From positions 3,906,001 through 3,970,000 of the forward strand of contig JAHEWK010000001.1 in the NCBI GenBank assembly GCA_020740775.1: a stretch of 64,000 nucleotides of DNA. The letters run 5' to 3'. Within the stretch, counting starts at the first letter, position 1. Every line of letters starts with the position of its first letter. This DNA is from Ilyonectria destructans (Eukaryota; Ascomycota; Sordariomycetes; Hypocreales; Nectriaceae). Position numbers and translations under genes: made by a program. The notes under the pieces were generated by a model. It worked only from the letters and a program-made list of their open reading frames with translations, had not been told where the DNA came from and did not search any database. Below are positions 1-10,517 of this stretch, piece by piece.

Positions 1-1
1 T

Positions 2-727
2 GTCAAGGTCGACGACAACGAGCATGCCATCTCGCGTGGCGAAGCCCTCGAGATTGCCAAGGGCGAGGTCGTTGTCAAGCCCAGCTGGAAGGAGGCCCTG
101 CCTGTCGTATACTCGCTCCAGACCATCTTCCACGTCGCTACCTACGCATGCTCTTTCGGTGGTGAGCTCGCCATCAACGCCATCCTCAGCTCCTATTTCA
201 AGAAGAACTTCCCCCACCTCGACCAGACCAAGGCCAGCAACTACGCTGCCATCTTCGGCTTCCTCAACTTTGTGAACCGACCATTCGGCGGTATCGTTGC
301 GGACGTTCTGTACAACCGGTTCGGACGCAACCTCTGGCTCAAGAAGGGTTGGATCACGACGTGCGGTCTCTTGACAGGCGCACTGCTCATCGTCATTGGC
401 CAGGTCAACCCGTCTGAGGCCAACGGCAACAACATCGGCACCCTCGTCGGACTCATCGTTCTCATGGCCATCTTCCACGAGGCCGGCAATGGCGCCAACT
501 TTGCCCTCGTCCCTCACGTCCACCCCTTTGCCAACGGAATTTTGTCTGGCCTGACGGGAGGCGGCGGTAACCTCGGCGGCATCATCTTCGCCATCATCTT
601 CCGGTTCATGAACCAGGGCAAGGACTTTGCCATGGGCTTCTGGGTCATTGGTGTCATCCACATCGCCGTGAACCTGGCCGTGTGCTGGATCCCGCCGCTG
701 CCCCGGGGCCAGGTCGGCGGTCACTAG
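2..727 (+). CDS. Nitrate transporter, NNP family (3' part only)
   Basis: The reading frame is open from the window edge to a TAG at 725-727 and gives the last 241 residues of a major-facilitator nitrate/nitrite transporter (CrnA/NrtA type), which imports nitrate across the plasma membrane for assimilation. Seen: several hydrophobic membrane segments; the motif FVNRPFGG with a following DVLYNRFGR loop, typical of NNP carriers; and a glycine-rich segment SGLTGGGGNLGG that matches the second nitrate signature, in the next-to-last helices. The fragment opens with a hydrophilic stretch that fits the end of the large central cytoplasmic loop before the C-terminal six helices. No intron is needed in this part. 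The start and N-terminal half lie outside the window. In many fungi this gene neighbours nitrate and nitrite reductase; here the right-hand neighbour is unrelated. Confidence 0.93.
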   Translation, partial: VKVDDNEHAISRGEALEIAKGEVVVKPSWKEALPVVYSLQTIFHVATYACSFGGELAINAILSSYFKKNFPHLDQTKASNYAAIFGFLNFVNRPFGGIVADVLYNRFGRNLWLKKGWITTCGLLTGALLIVIGQVNPSEANGNNIGTLVGLIVLMAIFHEAGNGANFALVPHVHPFANGILSGLTGGGGNLGGIIFAIIFRFMNQGKDFAMGFWVIGVIHIAVNLAVCWIPPLPRGQVGGH

Positions 728-2217
728 AGTTAGAGTGGAGTTGCACGGAATGGTGTTTTGGTAGCAAATTCGTCGTGATTAGCAGGCGTAATGCAGAGGA
801 GAAACTCGGGAAAACGGCCTAAGGGCTAGGTCGAGATGAACGGAGTATCGGTATTGGTATTGGTATTGATTGGTGTCGGTAATTGGTATGGACAGATGGG
901 TGTCGTGTCTAATGACGCTATTCACAACCTTCAACATGGAACCTGATATTAAACACCCATACTTAATTTTTTCCTCCGTGCACACTCCGTATCTCTAGAC
1001 CCAGAAATCTCTCTCCCGTGCTGTGACACACATTAGCGAATGCCGATCATGGCGCGGCGCCAGACAAGAAATGAACAATGCCCTGCCGCGAGACAAATCT
1101 GCACTGCGGCGATGAGATCGGCGCTGGCCGCCCTTGTCCCGGTCCCAAAACACCACGCGCCGGCCGCCGCAGTACCGGGAGACATACCGAGACGCCACCC
1201 CCGCCAAGATTCGACAGCTGGAGAGACCCTCCCCCGCGATAGGCGTTCTCCGTCGCAGCCAAATGACGGTCGATGGTGGGGAATTAGACCAGCCACTTTG
1301 TGAACTTTGCGAAAAGCGCGGAACCTTCAGAAAGGTGTGCAAGAACCCGATACTCAATTCCAATCTCACGCAGATCTTTAAGTACATGACGTATGGGCGC
1401 ACGCATGTCTCCTGCGCTGCGCTTACAGCACACCCTCAGCGCAAGATCCCACCAGTACCATTGCATTCCAAAGCACGGCGTCCCGCATGACTGGGCAAGG
1501 CGATGCAAGCTATTACATGCGAACACAATGACGAGGCGCAATCCAGCTGCATTCCGATCGGAGGGGAAACGAAAGACACAACAAGCACGTCCCATCGATT
1601 TCGCCATTGGGAATTAATGCGCGTCATGCGCCAAGTTACCCTACGGACAATCATGTTCCCCTTTGCCCAAGACCGGGGGGGACAACTAAGATTTTCCGAG
1701 GCAGATCGTCATTACGGCAAGGGATGCCATCTTTACGAGCTTGCGGGTCCGTCCGCACCCTGCCGAGGACGAGTAGAAAATGTTGGTGAAACGAGTAGAT
1801 TCAACTAGCCAAAGCCTATTGAGATTGGTATTCGAAAAGGAAAGTCCCTCAATTAACACTAACACGAAACGCAAACTTCTTTGTCGCAGTAAATCTAACA
1901 GATACTTCGCGTGACAAAAAGCAAAAGGGAAAAGTCTGGGTCAAATGTCTATTAGACGCAGCAGCGGAGGAACACAGGCATGCTACGTCAGGAGGCTTGA
2001 GAGACAAAGAACCCAGATGGGCTTTTCTGTTTTATCCATAATACATTAACAATCCTGAATACCTTTCCTTCCATATCGGAAACCAAAACGTATGTGCGCG
2101 AAAATGCCAAATACCCAGACTGCTTTCCATTCCAGAAGACACAAGGAACCCTCTAAATGCAGTCATGCAGTCATGACACCACGTAGAAACCAAGACGAAC
2201 TAGCCGCGTTACTCCAC
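728..2217. other. Intergenic spacer, convergent 3' ends
   Basis: This spacer separates two genes that converge on it. I see no credible coding region. It holds an imperfect GGTATT tandem run at about 846-885. The short overlapping ORFs around 1000-1500 occur on both strands and have no recognisable motif. Confidence 0.6.
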
Positions 2218-3058
2218 TTACAGAGCAAGGACGGCAACGACGAGACCACCGACGACGGCCATGGAGGCGCCGAAGCGGGCACCAGCACCAGTGACGACGG
2301 TGGTGGCAGGGGTGGTAGCGGCAGGGTAAGAGCCGTGAGTGGTGCTGACGACGGGGACAACAGCGGTGGACCAGGTGCTGTTAGAGTAGACGCTGACAAT
2401 GGTGGTGGGAGCAGCGGGAGGGGGAACGTAGGCAGCGGGGGTGGTGGTGCTGTTGGTGCAGGGAACAGTGGTGGTCTCGTAAACGGGGACAACGGTGGTG
2501 TAGGCGGGGGGCTGGCTGTAGGCGGGCTGGCTGGACAGGCTGATGGTCTTGACACCGGAGTTGGCGGTCAAGGTGGAGGTGGCCTCGCCGGCAGCCTTGC
2601 TGGTGGTCTCCTTGACGGTGCTGGCACCAATGGTGAAGGGGTTGGAGTACTGGAAGATGCTGGTGTCGCTCTCGAGAGTGAAGGTGAGGCCGTAGAAAGC
2701 GAGCTCACCGAGGTCAGCGGGAACGGACCAGGTGTAGGATCCTCCGGCGTTCTTGACACCAGCTATGACAGAGTTAGTGATTCAGTTCGTTACACGAGGC
2801 TCGAAAGCCACATTCGGTTAACTTACTGGCAACGGTCAGGAGAGGAACCTGGGTGTTCTGGGTGGCACCACCAATGAGGCCGATAGTGACAAGGTCGTCG
2901 GCATCGTTGTAGGGAGCGGGAGCAGTCCACTCAATGGTGAAGCTGGAACCAGCAGGGACAACCTGGCCGGAGGCGGGGGTGAAGACGGAGTCGAAGCCAG
3001 TGGTCTGGGCAACGGCGGTGGCAACAAAGGCCAGGACAGCGGCGGCGGAGAACTGCAT
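2218..3058 (-). CDS. GPI-anchored Ser/Thr-rich wall protein with Kre9/Knh1-like N-terminal domain
   Basis: Two exons, 3058-2827 and 2762-2218, with a GTAAGT donor and a TAG acceptor, join to a 258-residue protein. Seen: a signal peptide ending near ATAVAQ (about residues 1-18); an N-terminal beta-sandwich-like region with SGQVVPAGSSFTIEW and YSNPFTI, characteristic of the Kre9/Knh1-type Ig-like domain of fungal wall proteins; a Thr/Pro/Ser-rich middle with possible N-glycosylation sites (NST); and a C-terminal hydrophobic tail after a small-residue region (TGAGARFGAS), as expected of a GPI signal. It is probably secreted and tethered to membrane or wall glucan. Codon use is strongly biased to C-ending codons, which suggests high expression. 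The upstream region (minus strand) is pyrimidine-rich. Exact molecular function is unknown for this family. Confidence 0.88.
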
Positions 3059-6000
3059 TTTGAAGGTGGTTTTAGGAATTATAAAAAGAGGTTTGGAGGG
3101 GGAAGAAATGAACGTGAGTGAGTGACTTGGGTTGGTTGTGAGAGTTTGGGACGAAGGAGCGGGTGAGGCTGCCTAAGTATGTAAAAGAGTGTGGGGGGCT
3201 GAAAGCCTGGGGCGAAGTCAAAAGAGCGACTGGGTATGCGAGAGGGTGGTGAGGAAGAAGGAAGAGAAAGAGAAAAGACGAAGAAGCCCGAGCTGAACAA
3301 GATAAATGCCGGCGTGAGACGGGGTGAGGTGTGCTGCGGGCTAGGGGGCGGGGCCTGAGGCCAAAGGCACTTTCCGAGTTGGGAACCAACGATGCCGCTA
3401 AGGCAGGTACGGCGAGTAGTCGGGGGGTACGTACCCGTGGCCAGTTGGGCGCGGCGCGTGTCTAACGGGCGAATGAGCAAGGGCCGAGGCCAGGCGAGGT
3501 AGGGAAGTGGCGCTCCACTGTGCAAGACGCCAGGCAAATCAGGGGGCCTGCCAGGATTCGCGTGGGTGCGTGCGAGAGTAGGTAGCAGTAAGCACCAACA
3601 CCAGCACCAACACCAAGGAAGGATCCTGGCCGATGCGCCATCGACCGCAACCATCATGATCCATCCATGCGAAGGTCGCCGGCCGGTTCGCCCGGTTGGG
3701 AGATGGCTGATGACTGGTTGCTGTGGCTAGGGCGGCAGCTGGGATCCCGGGAATTGGCTATTTAGTGGGCGACCAGTCATTGGAAACCACTGGAGGTCGC
3801 TGAAGCCTGGTGATGCCACCACTGAAAGGCCTCGACGAGCACACCTCCAGTGCCTGCGCCTGTCCCAAAGGCGCATGCCCAAATGGCGGACAGAGCTCGA
3901 CACGCTAGCCGCCGCCTGCAGCTGGAGCTTTCCTGGCTGCGCGTCTAGTACATGCGAGGCTAGACCATCTCCCCTGTCCAGTCATTTTTCAGAGACCCTC
4001 TCAAGGGGGCCTCATTAGGGAGGACGCGCTGCTGGATGGTGACATCCCAGCCTTCATGCCCTACAATGTGCCAAGGTCCAACCCAGTCCTAGCAGAGGCG
4101 TCCATTCATTTGACATTTTTGGAACAACCAGGGCGGGTCGAGGCCTATGCTGGTTCGGTCTTCGGGGCGTCCCATCTCCCCCTTGGGATCCTAACCGGAA
4201 AAATTGGGGAGGAGATCGAGCCATGACTCCGGGCCCGTCACAGAGGCCTGCCAGTGGAAAGAAAAACCCGCCTCGCCAGGGGCCAATGCAATTTAATCTG
4301 CACTGCAGGGTGATTGACAATTGGCCGCGCTTGGGGTGGGCAGCTTGGCATCCAGTCAGGGTTTCCGGGGCTTCCTAGATTTCCAAGGGGGAGAGCATGA
4401 ACAGAGGAGAAATGGAGCAGAATGGAGACCCTTCCGCGTACTGTGGCCAACAAGGGCACAGCAATCACCCCCTTTGACCAACATTAGATGATCGGTCTCT
4501 GCCTCGTCCAGACATGGACTGCGCGAGGACCATTTGCAAGGTGTTCAGGATGTGCAAGGTGTGCGGGGGGCATACTACGTGCTACGTAGTAGTGCGTGCC
4601 GCGAGCAGGCGCAGCAACCAGCCGGCAACAGGCATCCCGCTGCGGGCATTCAAGCAACCAACAAGGCTGAGCGAAAGTCAATGTGACGGCAGCATCCAAT
4701 CGCCAATACACGATTTAGTGGCTCGCGGCCTCTTTTGGCAGTCGCCGACAACCTTCTAACCGACACCGACAGAAAATGCTTGTCAATGCTTGGCTTGATG
4801 CTGGTTGATGTCCTTTTGCCTGCTAGTGTACCCGTTCTCGCAGAGGGCACCCAACGTTGACGCACTCACAGGAGGACTCACACCGGACACGCACCGCTGG
4901 GCTGATGGGAAATCACCCACACACCCACTTGACCGACGCGATCGAACCAGCTCTGCGCCGCAAGGAAACGAGGCGCTTTTCATTTTCGCACTTTAGCTTC
5001 GCATTCTGAGTTGGTTGCCTATTGATGGCTGCATTGGCTGCTGCCCACCCGCCGTGGCTCATAGGGCTGCTTCCTTTTGCCAAGGGAACTGACACCTCCC
5101 GCTGCTGTTACATCACAAAAAAGGTTGATCCAGATGTCTAGCTGATCCGGAAATAGGCGAGACAGAGAGACGACACCCTCGTGACTCTGGCAGGGGTATG
5201 GATGAGGGGAAGCAGGAGGGGTGGTTAACGAGATGACCACGTCGGAAGAAGTGAGTTGGTCGGGTTGGGAGATGGATGGCATCATCATACCATCCAGCTC
5301 TGCCGCCTACCTGCTCGAAAGAGCAACGCTTGATGAATGGGTCCTGCGCCGATGAACGTAACCAACGACTCGTTCTAACCTGAGCCTTCCCTGCGCTCAT
5401 TGCCCTCAACAGCCACGGTTACAACAGGTCCCGGCGCCCCGTTTCATGTTTCAACAAAGCGCCTGGTGCTCTGTACTGTTAATTAATTCCTGCACCTTCA
5501 CGGTGAGAATTCCCTCACTCAAAGATACCAACTGCAAGGATTGAGACACATTGCGCTATGGAGCGCCATGGATCCCATGGGACCTCGCCTGCGCCTCAAC
5601 GCAACCTAAATCGCGTCCAGCCTTGCCAACCCTCCATCTCACTTGGGGTCTGATTCGACCTCTTGGCCATGCTTGGCCAATGGCGCGTACAGCACTACGT
5701 CCCTAATTCGGGATTTCCTGGGGGTGTGGGCAAGCCAAACCGTAGTGTCGCCGAGCTCTTTATTCCCAAGACGCCGCTGACTGGTTTGTCCGCCATTATT
5801 GGATGCATGTTCCTGTCCTGCATCAAGCACGAGAATGCCTTGTGGCCAGCAGCATTAAGGCGCATTTGGTCTCTGCTTCTCTGCATCCGTTCGCCAATTG
5901 AGTGAAACCCAACCCACCCTCCTAAACTTTAGCACGGGCCGAGTCCAGCCCTGTCCTGGATATGCACTCTCACGGTTTGTCCGCCTTCAAAGTTTTCTCG

Positions 6001-7688
6001 GCAGATTAAGGAGCATGGAATGAGCAGACGAAGCGCCGTCTCCATCTGCCATCTCGGTAGAAGGAAATTTCGTTCCAATATTTCCGGCGTCCCCATGTGG
6101 ACGATTGCGCCGTCTGGCAGAAATTGATGCAAGAGCCGGACGATCCAGCCGCCCATCTGCCATCTGCCGGCGACCACCCACAGCACGGCCCGGTCGTTTT
6201 CAAGGCCGCCACAGCTGAAGCCCGGTGAAGCCAGCAACACCATTAGCGCTGAGCAAGTCCTCCATCCATGTCGCGTGCCTACGACACGGCGTCCAGTCTG
6301 ACAGAGAGGCCAGACACCGGGCTTCAGCTCTGTACGCCACAATCAATGCTACCCGGCTGGCTGCCTGGTGATGTGATGCTGGGGAATGTATGGCTCATTG
6401 TGCTATTCGAGTTATCGCCGACGATGCTCTCTGGGTCATGCTGCAGTTGCCGCAGGGCTGCAGACGCACAACCGCACAACGCTCACCACGTTTGTCCAGC
6501 TGTTGATGACTGCATCTTGCGTGGGGTCAGAGCGAACCACAAGCGTCGTTGTCCCCAAGGCTGTCAACCGGCATATAGTCCCTGCATGTGTTACTACGTA
6601 GTAGACACCACACCAGAGCCCTTGTCGGTGAATGCAACCGTATTTTGTCCTGGTTCTTGCTTTCTTCTGTTCGGATTACCCGTGTCCCAGAAGCAAGACT
6701 CACGAACACGAATGTCTTGATTCTCCCTTTCCATGAGATACCCACTGCTTGGCAAGACATGGTGCTAGTTTTCGTTGCTGACTGGGGTTGACCGACCGAG
6801 ATGAATCATGTCCACGATCACACGCGGCACGGATCTCCGATGACTCGTGGGTTTCAGCCCACTGTGAGCCTTGACAATACCAAACCAGCGGGCACTTGAT
6901 AACTCCCTCCAGCAACGCCACCAGCTGCAATTGGCTGCCTCAAAGCCCCAGGCCGGCACAAGATCAATAGTCTGGATGGCATTAACTGGGGGCACGCATG
7001 TTTAGTATACCCCTTTCCGTCTTTTCTCGGAGCGGACAGTGGTGAGTCGACAGAGACACAACGGCGTGGCTGGCACAAGACCTTCTCTATGTTATTTCTG
7101 GCCCACAACTGTGGGCTATTATTGCTACTAGTTCGCATTCACGCAATTCCTTTCTGCAAGGCGAGCGAAACCGTTAATTTGCCCTTGACCGCCGTCCCAA
7201 AGGAGACGTCAATGATGGCGCGGCCTTAACCAAGGTGGGCCTTGCACGGCTCGCAGAGAGGGGAGCCTTGGGATTTGCAACGACGTGCAACGATGTCGAC
7301 AGGCGTGGTTGCACCATGGCGCCCGGGTGGAGAGGCTAAGGCGGCTATTCCTGAAGCAAGCGGCAGACATGTCTTTGGTCCTATACCGGAAGGCCTGTTA
7401 CAGCCATCACCGGGCGTGCTAAACTAGCTAGGCGGGGCTGAATGAGGTGAGTTGCGGCTGGGGCCAACTTGTGATGCTGGCCGAGATCGAGACCCCGAGC
7501 TTCACCCACTAAAGGGGGCGCCCGGCTCGGGGGTGGTGGCTTAGCTCCACCATCTCAAGCCTCCCTTAAACTCCTTTCAACTTGACAAGTTGAATGTGAC
7601 TGGGGGAAGGTCTAAAAGTGGCTATTTTTGTTTGATTTCCTTTGTAGCCAATCTTGTTTTGCCCCTAGGAGGCTCATTAGAGTAATTA
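3059..7688. other. Long gene-poor spacer (about 4.6 kb)
   Basis: The first 600 bases or so are probably the promoter and leader of the GPI-protein gene: the minus strand there is C/T-rich and holds a short CACCAACACCAG repeat near 3595-3615. The remainder contains only short overlapping ORFs on both strands without domain motifs, for example 5929-6342 (-) and 6268-6720 (+). The palindromic core CTACGTAG appears near 4580 and 6595. I find no gene I can support. Confidence 0.5.
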
Positions 7689-7929
7689 CAGTGGGACGTA
7701 GAAAGTGCACCCGAACGCTTGTACTGTGAGAGCTTCACTAAGCATAATAGACAAGTGTCTCTTGCTGCTTTAGAATAAGGTATCTTGAAAGAAATAAGAA
7801 TAAACAGTAAAGGTAAATATAAGTACTTTATCGTAACTCTTATTTTATTTCTTATATTGGCGATAAACTGTACCGTGATATAATTGTATGAGTGACTTAG
7901 ATTGGGTGCAAATTCTGTGCATCCCACTG
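7689..7929. mobile_element. Tc1/mariner-type MITE, 241 bp, TA target duplication
   Basis: The element starts with CAGTGGGACG and ends with the inverted counterpart CATCCCACTG. The similarity extends inward: both ends, read inward, show CAGTGGGAYG, then AGAA, then TGCACCC. Both ends are directly flanked by the dinucleotide TA (7687-7688 and 7930-7931), the target duplication of Tc1/mariner elements. The interior is AT-rich compared with its surroundings and has no transposase ORF; the 138-aa ORF crossing it on the minus strand is not credible. The terminal sequence resembles in general form the ends of fungal impala-like elements, but I cannot confirm a parent family. Confidence 0.75.
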
Positions 7930-8222
7930 TAAAAGTTGCATCGAACACGCGCTCTTGTAGATGCCAAGCCCAATGGGTCGGTTCCCCAAGATCTGGTAGC
8001 TTCCGGATCTTCATGAGTGGCTTCGCCGGGCCAATCATGGCCCGTCCTTAGCCTATCTCAGCAACCCCCGCCAGCCTCGCCGCCGCTTTTTTCTCTTTGA
8101 CCTCAGCCTCGTCGTTCGCGGGAGTCAAACGTGCGTGCCGTACCTTGCAAGCCTCTATCCGAGGCCCCGACCGCGCCAGTCAACCAGGCCACGCACGCAA
8201 GTCGCGCTCATCTCCAGCGAGC

Positions 8223-9750
8223 ATGACGGCCGACGGCGAGCATCCCGGCGTGATACCCCCGCCCAAGCGGCGCAAGACAGACGGCGATTCATCTCCCCCG
8301 TACGCCGCCCGTGACGACCATGAGGCCGCTGCTCAACCGCCCACTGCGACGCGACGGCCCTCGACTCGCGAGCGCCAGCGGGACAGCAGGACTATGAGTC
8401 GCAGCCCGGTGGCCGATGGCCCAGACACCAAGTACTACGACTCCCGCCGCTCCTCGCGGTCGCTATCGCGGACGAGATTGCGCTCCACGTCCAGGTCCAG
8501 CACGCGATCGGAGTCGCGAATGCGCTCGCCCTCACCTCTACAATCGCCCTCACGATCTCCTCGCTCACCGTCGCCCTCTCGCTCGCAGACATCCACAAAC
8601 CGCACCCGCACCGACTCCATCTCCCCCCGCCCTCCGCAGCCAACGCCTCCCCGCGAGCCCCTCAAGCCCAACTACCGCGCCCGTCTCGTCCTCCACGGCC
8701 ACACCAAGCCCATCTCGCAGGTGCGCATCTCGCCCAACGGCCGCTTCATCGCCTCCGCCTCCGCCGATGCCACCCTCAAGATTTGGGATGCGGCCACCGG
8801 CGCGCACATGGACACCCTCGTCGGCCACATGGCCGGCGTGAGCTGCCTGGCCTGGACGCCCGACAGCAACACCATCGCCAGTGGCTCTGACGACAAGGCC
8901 ATCCGGCTCTGGGATCGTGTGACGGGACGACCGCGCACCACAGCTCGGAAAACAGTGGCTGGCCAGGAGATGGCTCCGTTGAAGGGGCATCACAATTACA
9001 TTCACTGCTTGGCCTTTTCGCCAAAGGGTAACATCCTCGCCAGTGGTTCGTACGACGAGGCTGTGTTTCTATGGGACGTTCGGGCTGGGAGGCTCATGCG
9101 CAGTTTGCCGGCACACAGTGATCCCGTCAGCGGCATCGACTTTTCCAGAGATGGTACTCTCGTCGTGAGTTGTTCCACAGACGGCTTGATGTAAGTGACC
9201 CTCTGCTCATCTCAAAGTACCTCGAACTAATGTCCTCAATAGCCGTGTATGGGATACCTCAACCGGTCAATGTCTCCGCACCCTGGTCCACGAAGACAAC
9301 CCGGCTGTCGCCAACGTCTGCTTCTCTCCAAATGGGCGGTTCGTCCTGGCCTTCAACCTCGATAACTGTATTCGTCTCTGGGACTACGTCGCCGGCAGCG
9401 TCAAGAAGACATATCAGGGCCATCTCAACGAGAAATTCGCCGTGGGCGGCTGTTTCGGCGTTCTTGACGGCGAGCCCTTTGTCGCCTCGGCTAGTGAGGA
9501 CGGCAGCATTGTCCTGTGGGACGTCAAGAGCAAGGCGCTGCTACAGCGCATCGAGGGACACAAGGGGGTGTGCTTTTGGGTGGATGTCCATGGCGAGACC
9601 ATGGCGAGCGCAGGACAGGACCACACGGTGAGGGTGTATCGGAACGTCAGAGATGCCCCGGCGACGAATGGAGCCATTGGCGAGGAAAGCCAAGAATTGC
9701 GGACCGAACTGCCGATCCGCCTGGACGATGTGAAAATGGAGAATGCATAG
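8223..9750 (+). CDS. WD40-repeat protein, WDR5/Swd3-like (COMPASS subunit candidate)
   Basis: Exons 8223-9190 and 9243-9750 (GTAAGT...TAG, 52-nt intron) encode 491 residues. Seven WD repeats fill about residues 147-480, each opening with a GH-like or H-containing strand (LHGHTKPISQ, LVGHMAGVSC, LKGHHNYIHC, LPAHSDPVSG, LVHEDNPAVA, YQGHLNEKFA, IEGHKGVCFW) and most ending in LWD, IWD or VWD. Their order and the S-A-S-A-D-x-T-L-K-I-W core match the WDR5/Swd3 family, which holds histone H3K4 methyltransferase complexes together in the nucleus. The N-terminal 145 residues are different: basic, with a PPKRRK nuclear-localisation-like motif and many SR/SP dipeptides. The in-frame ORF continues upstream to 8097 but only with a non-ATG start, so the first ATG at 8223 is chosen. 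Assignment to COMPASS is inference from repeat similarity. Confidence 0.87.
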
Positions 9751-10517
9751 TTGCATAGCAGATAAAGGTTTCTTTAGCGACGGCGTTACAATGGAATCAC
9801 GGCATGGCCATGGTGGTCCTATCATGAATGCTTTTCGTATCTTGTCATGCTATTTCTCCAAGCCACTTTGGTATTTTGCACGTCGCCATGTCAAATTAAT
9901 ATCTCAGCTCGACGGTGTCTACGTGCCTCTGGTCTCAACTTCAAGACTCTGAATTCAAAATGCCAAATCGAGATTGAGATCATTCTCTCTTCCCTGTTTG
10001 CTGCTTGTGCCTGATCGGCCCTATCACAGACATCAAACAACAAGGTTGTACTGGCACGCGCACTCGCACAAGGACAATGACATCGAAACATGGAAAGCCC
10101 GACTGTAACAGTGTGTCAGGGGAATATGTCCGTGTGAGTCAGAACCACGGGTTTAGTACCTGAACTGGTAGCGAATTGATACACAGAAAAAAATCTCCTC
10201 CAAACTGGGATGTAGCTCGTCGTCTTTACATCCTCGAGGCCGCCGCCTACACCAAGCAAATGCGAATCATCAACCTCCTTTCGTCTCGCGTTCCCCTTAA
10301 CCGAAACAAACTGAATTGCCTCAAATCAAGTGCGCGCATCCTTCGTGAAACCAGCCAACGTATCACTGCCTTTCCCTTGCAAATAGCCGACCAACAAGCT
10401 ACAGGGTTTGCACTTCCCAGGCCATCCATTACAAGCAAACTCGTGGACAAAAGCAGATTCCCACTTCCAGCATGTGTCGAAAACTCAAAGTTGCAGAACG
10501 ATGCCAGGTCCAGAAGT
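9751..10517. other. Intergenic spacer, convergent 3' ends
   Basis: This stretch between the WD40 gene and the Hsp70-like gene, which converge here, shows no coding signal that I can support. The plus-strand ORF that begins at 10176 runs into the last Hsp70-like exon on the opposite strand and is treated as a shadow. Confidence 0.6.

Noticed and set aside
2092..2877. 261-residue Gly-rich ORF on the plus strand
   Set aside because: It is the antisense reading of the GPI-protein gene, whose minus-strand frame has a signal peptide, a conserved domain and a clean intron.
3079..3657. 192-residue minus-strand ORF
   Set aside because: Low-complexity reading of the pyrimidine-rich promoter and leader of the GPI-protein gene; no homology-like motifs and overlapping ORFs in other frames.
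5929..6342. 137-residue minus-strand ORF
   Set aside because: No domain motif, flanked by overlapping ORFs in other frames, no neighbouring exons; chance ORF in GC-rich DNA.
7622..8038. 138-residue minus-strand ORF
   Set aside because: It crosses both ends of the 241-bp MITE and its composition follows the AT-rich interior.
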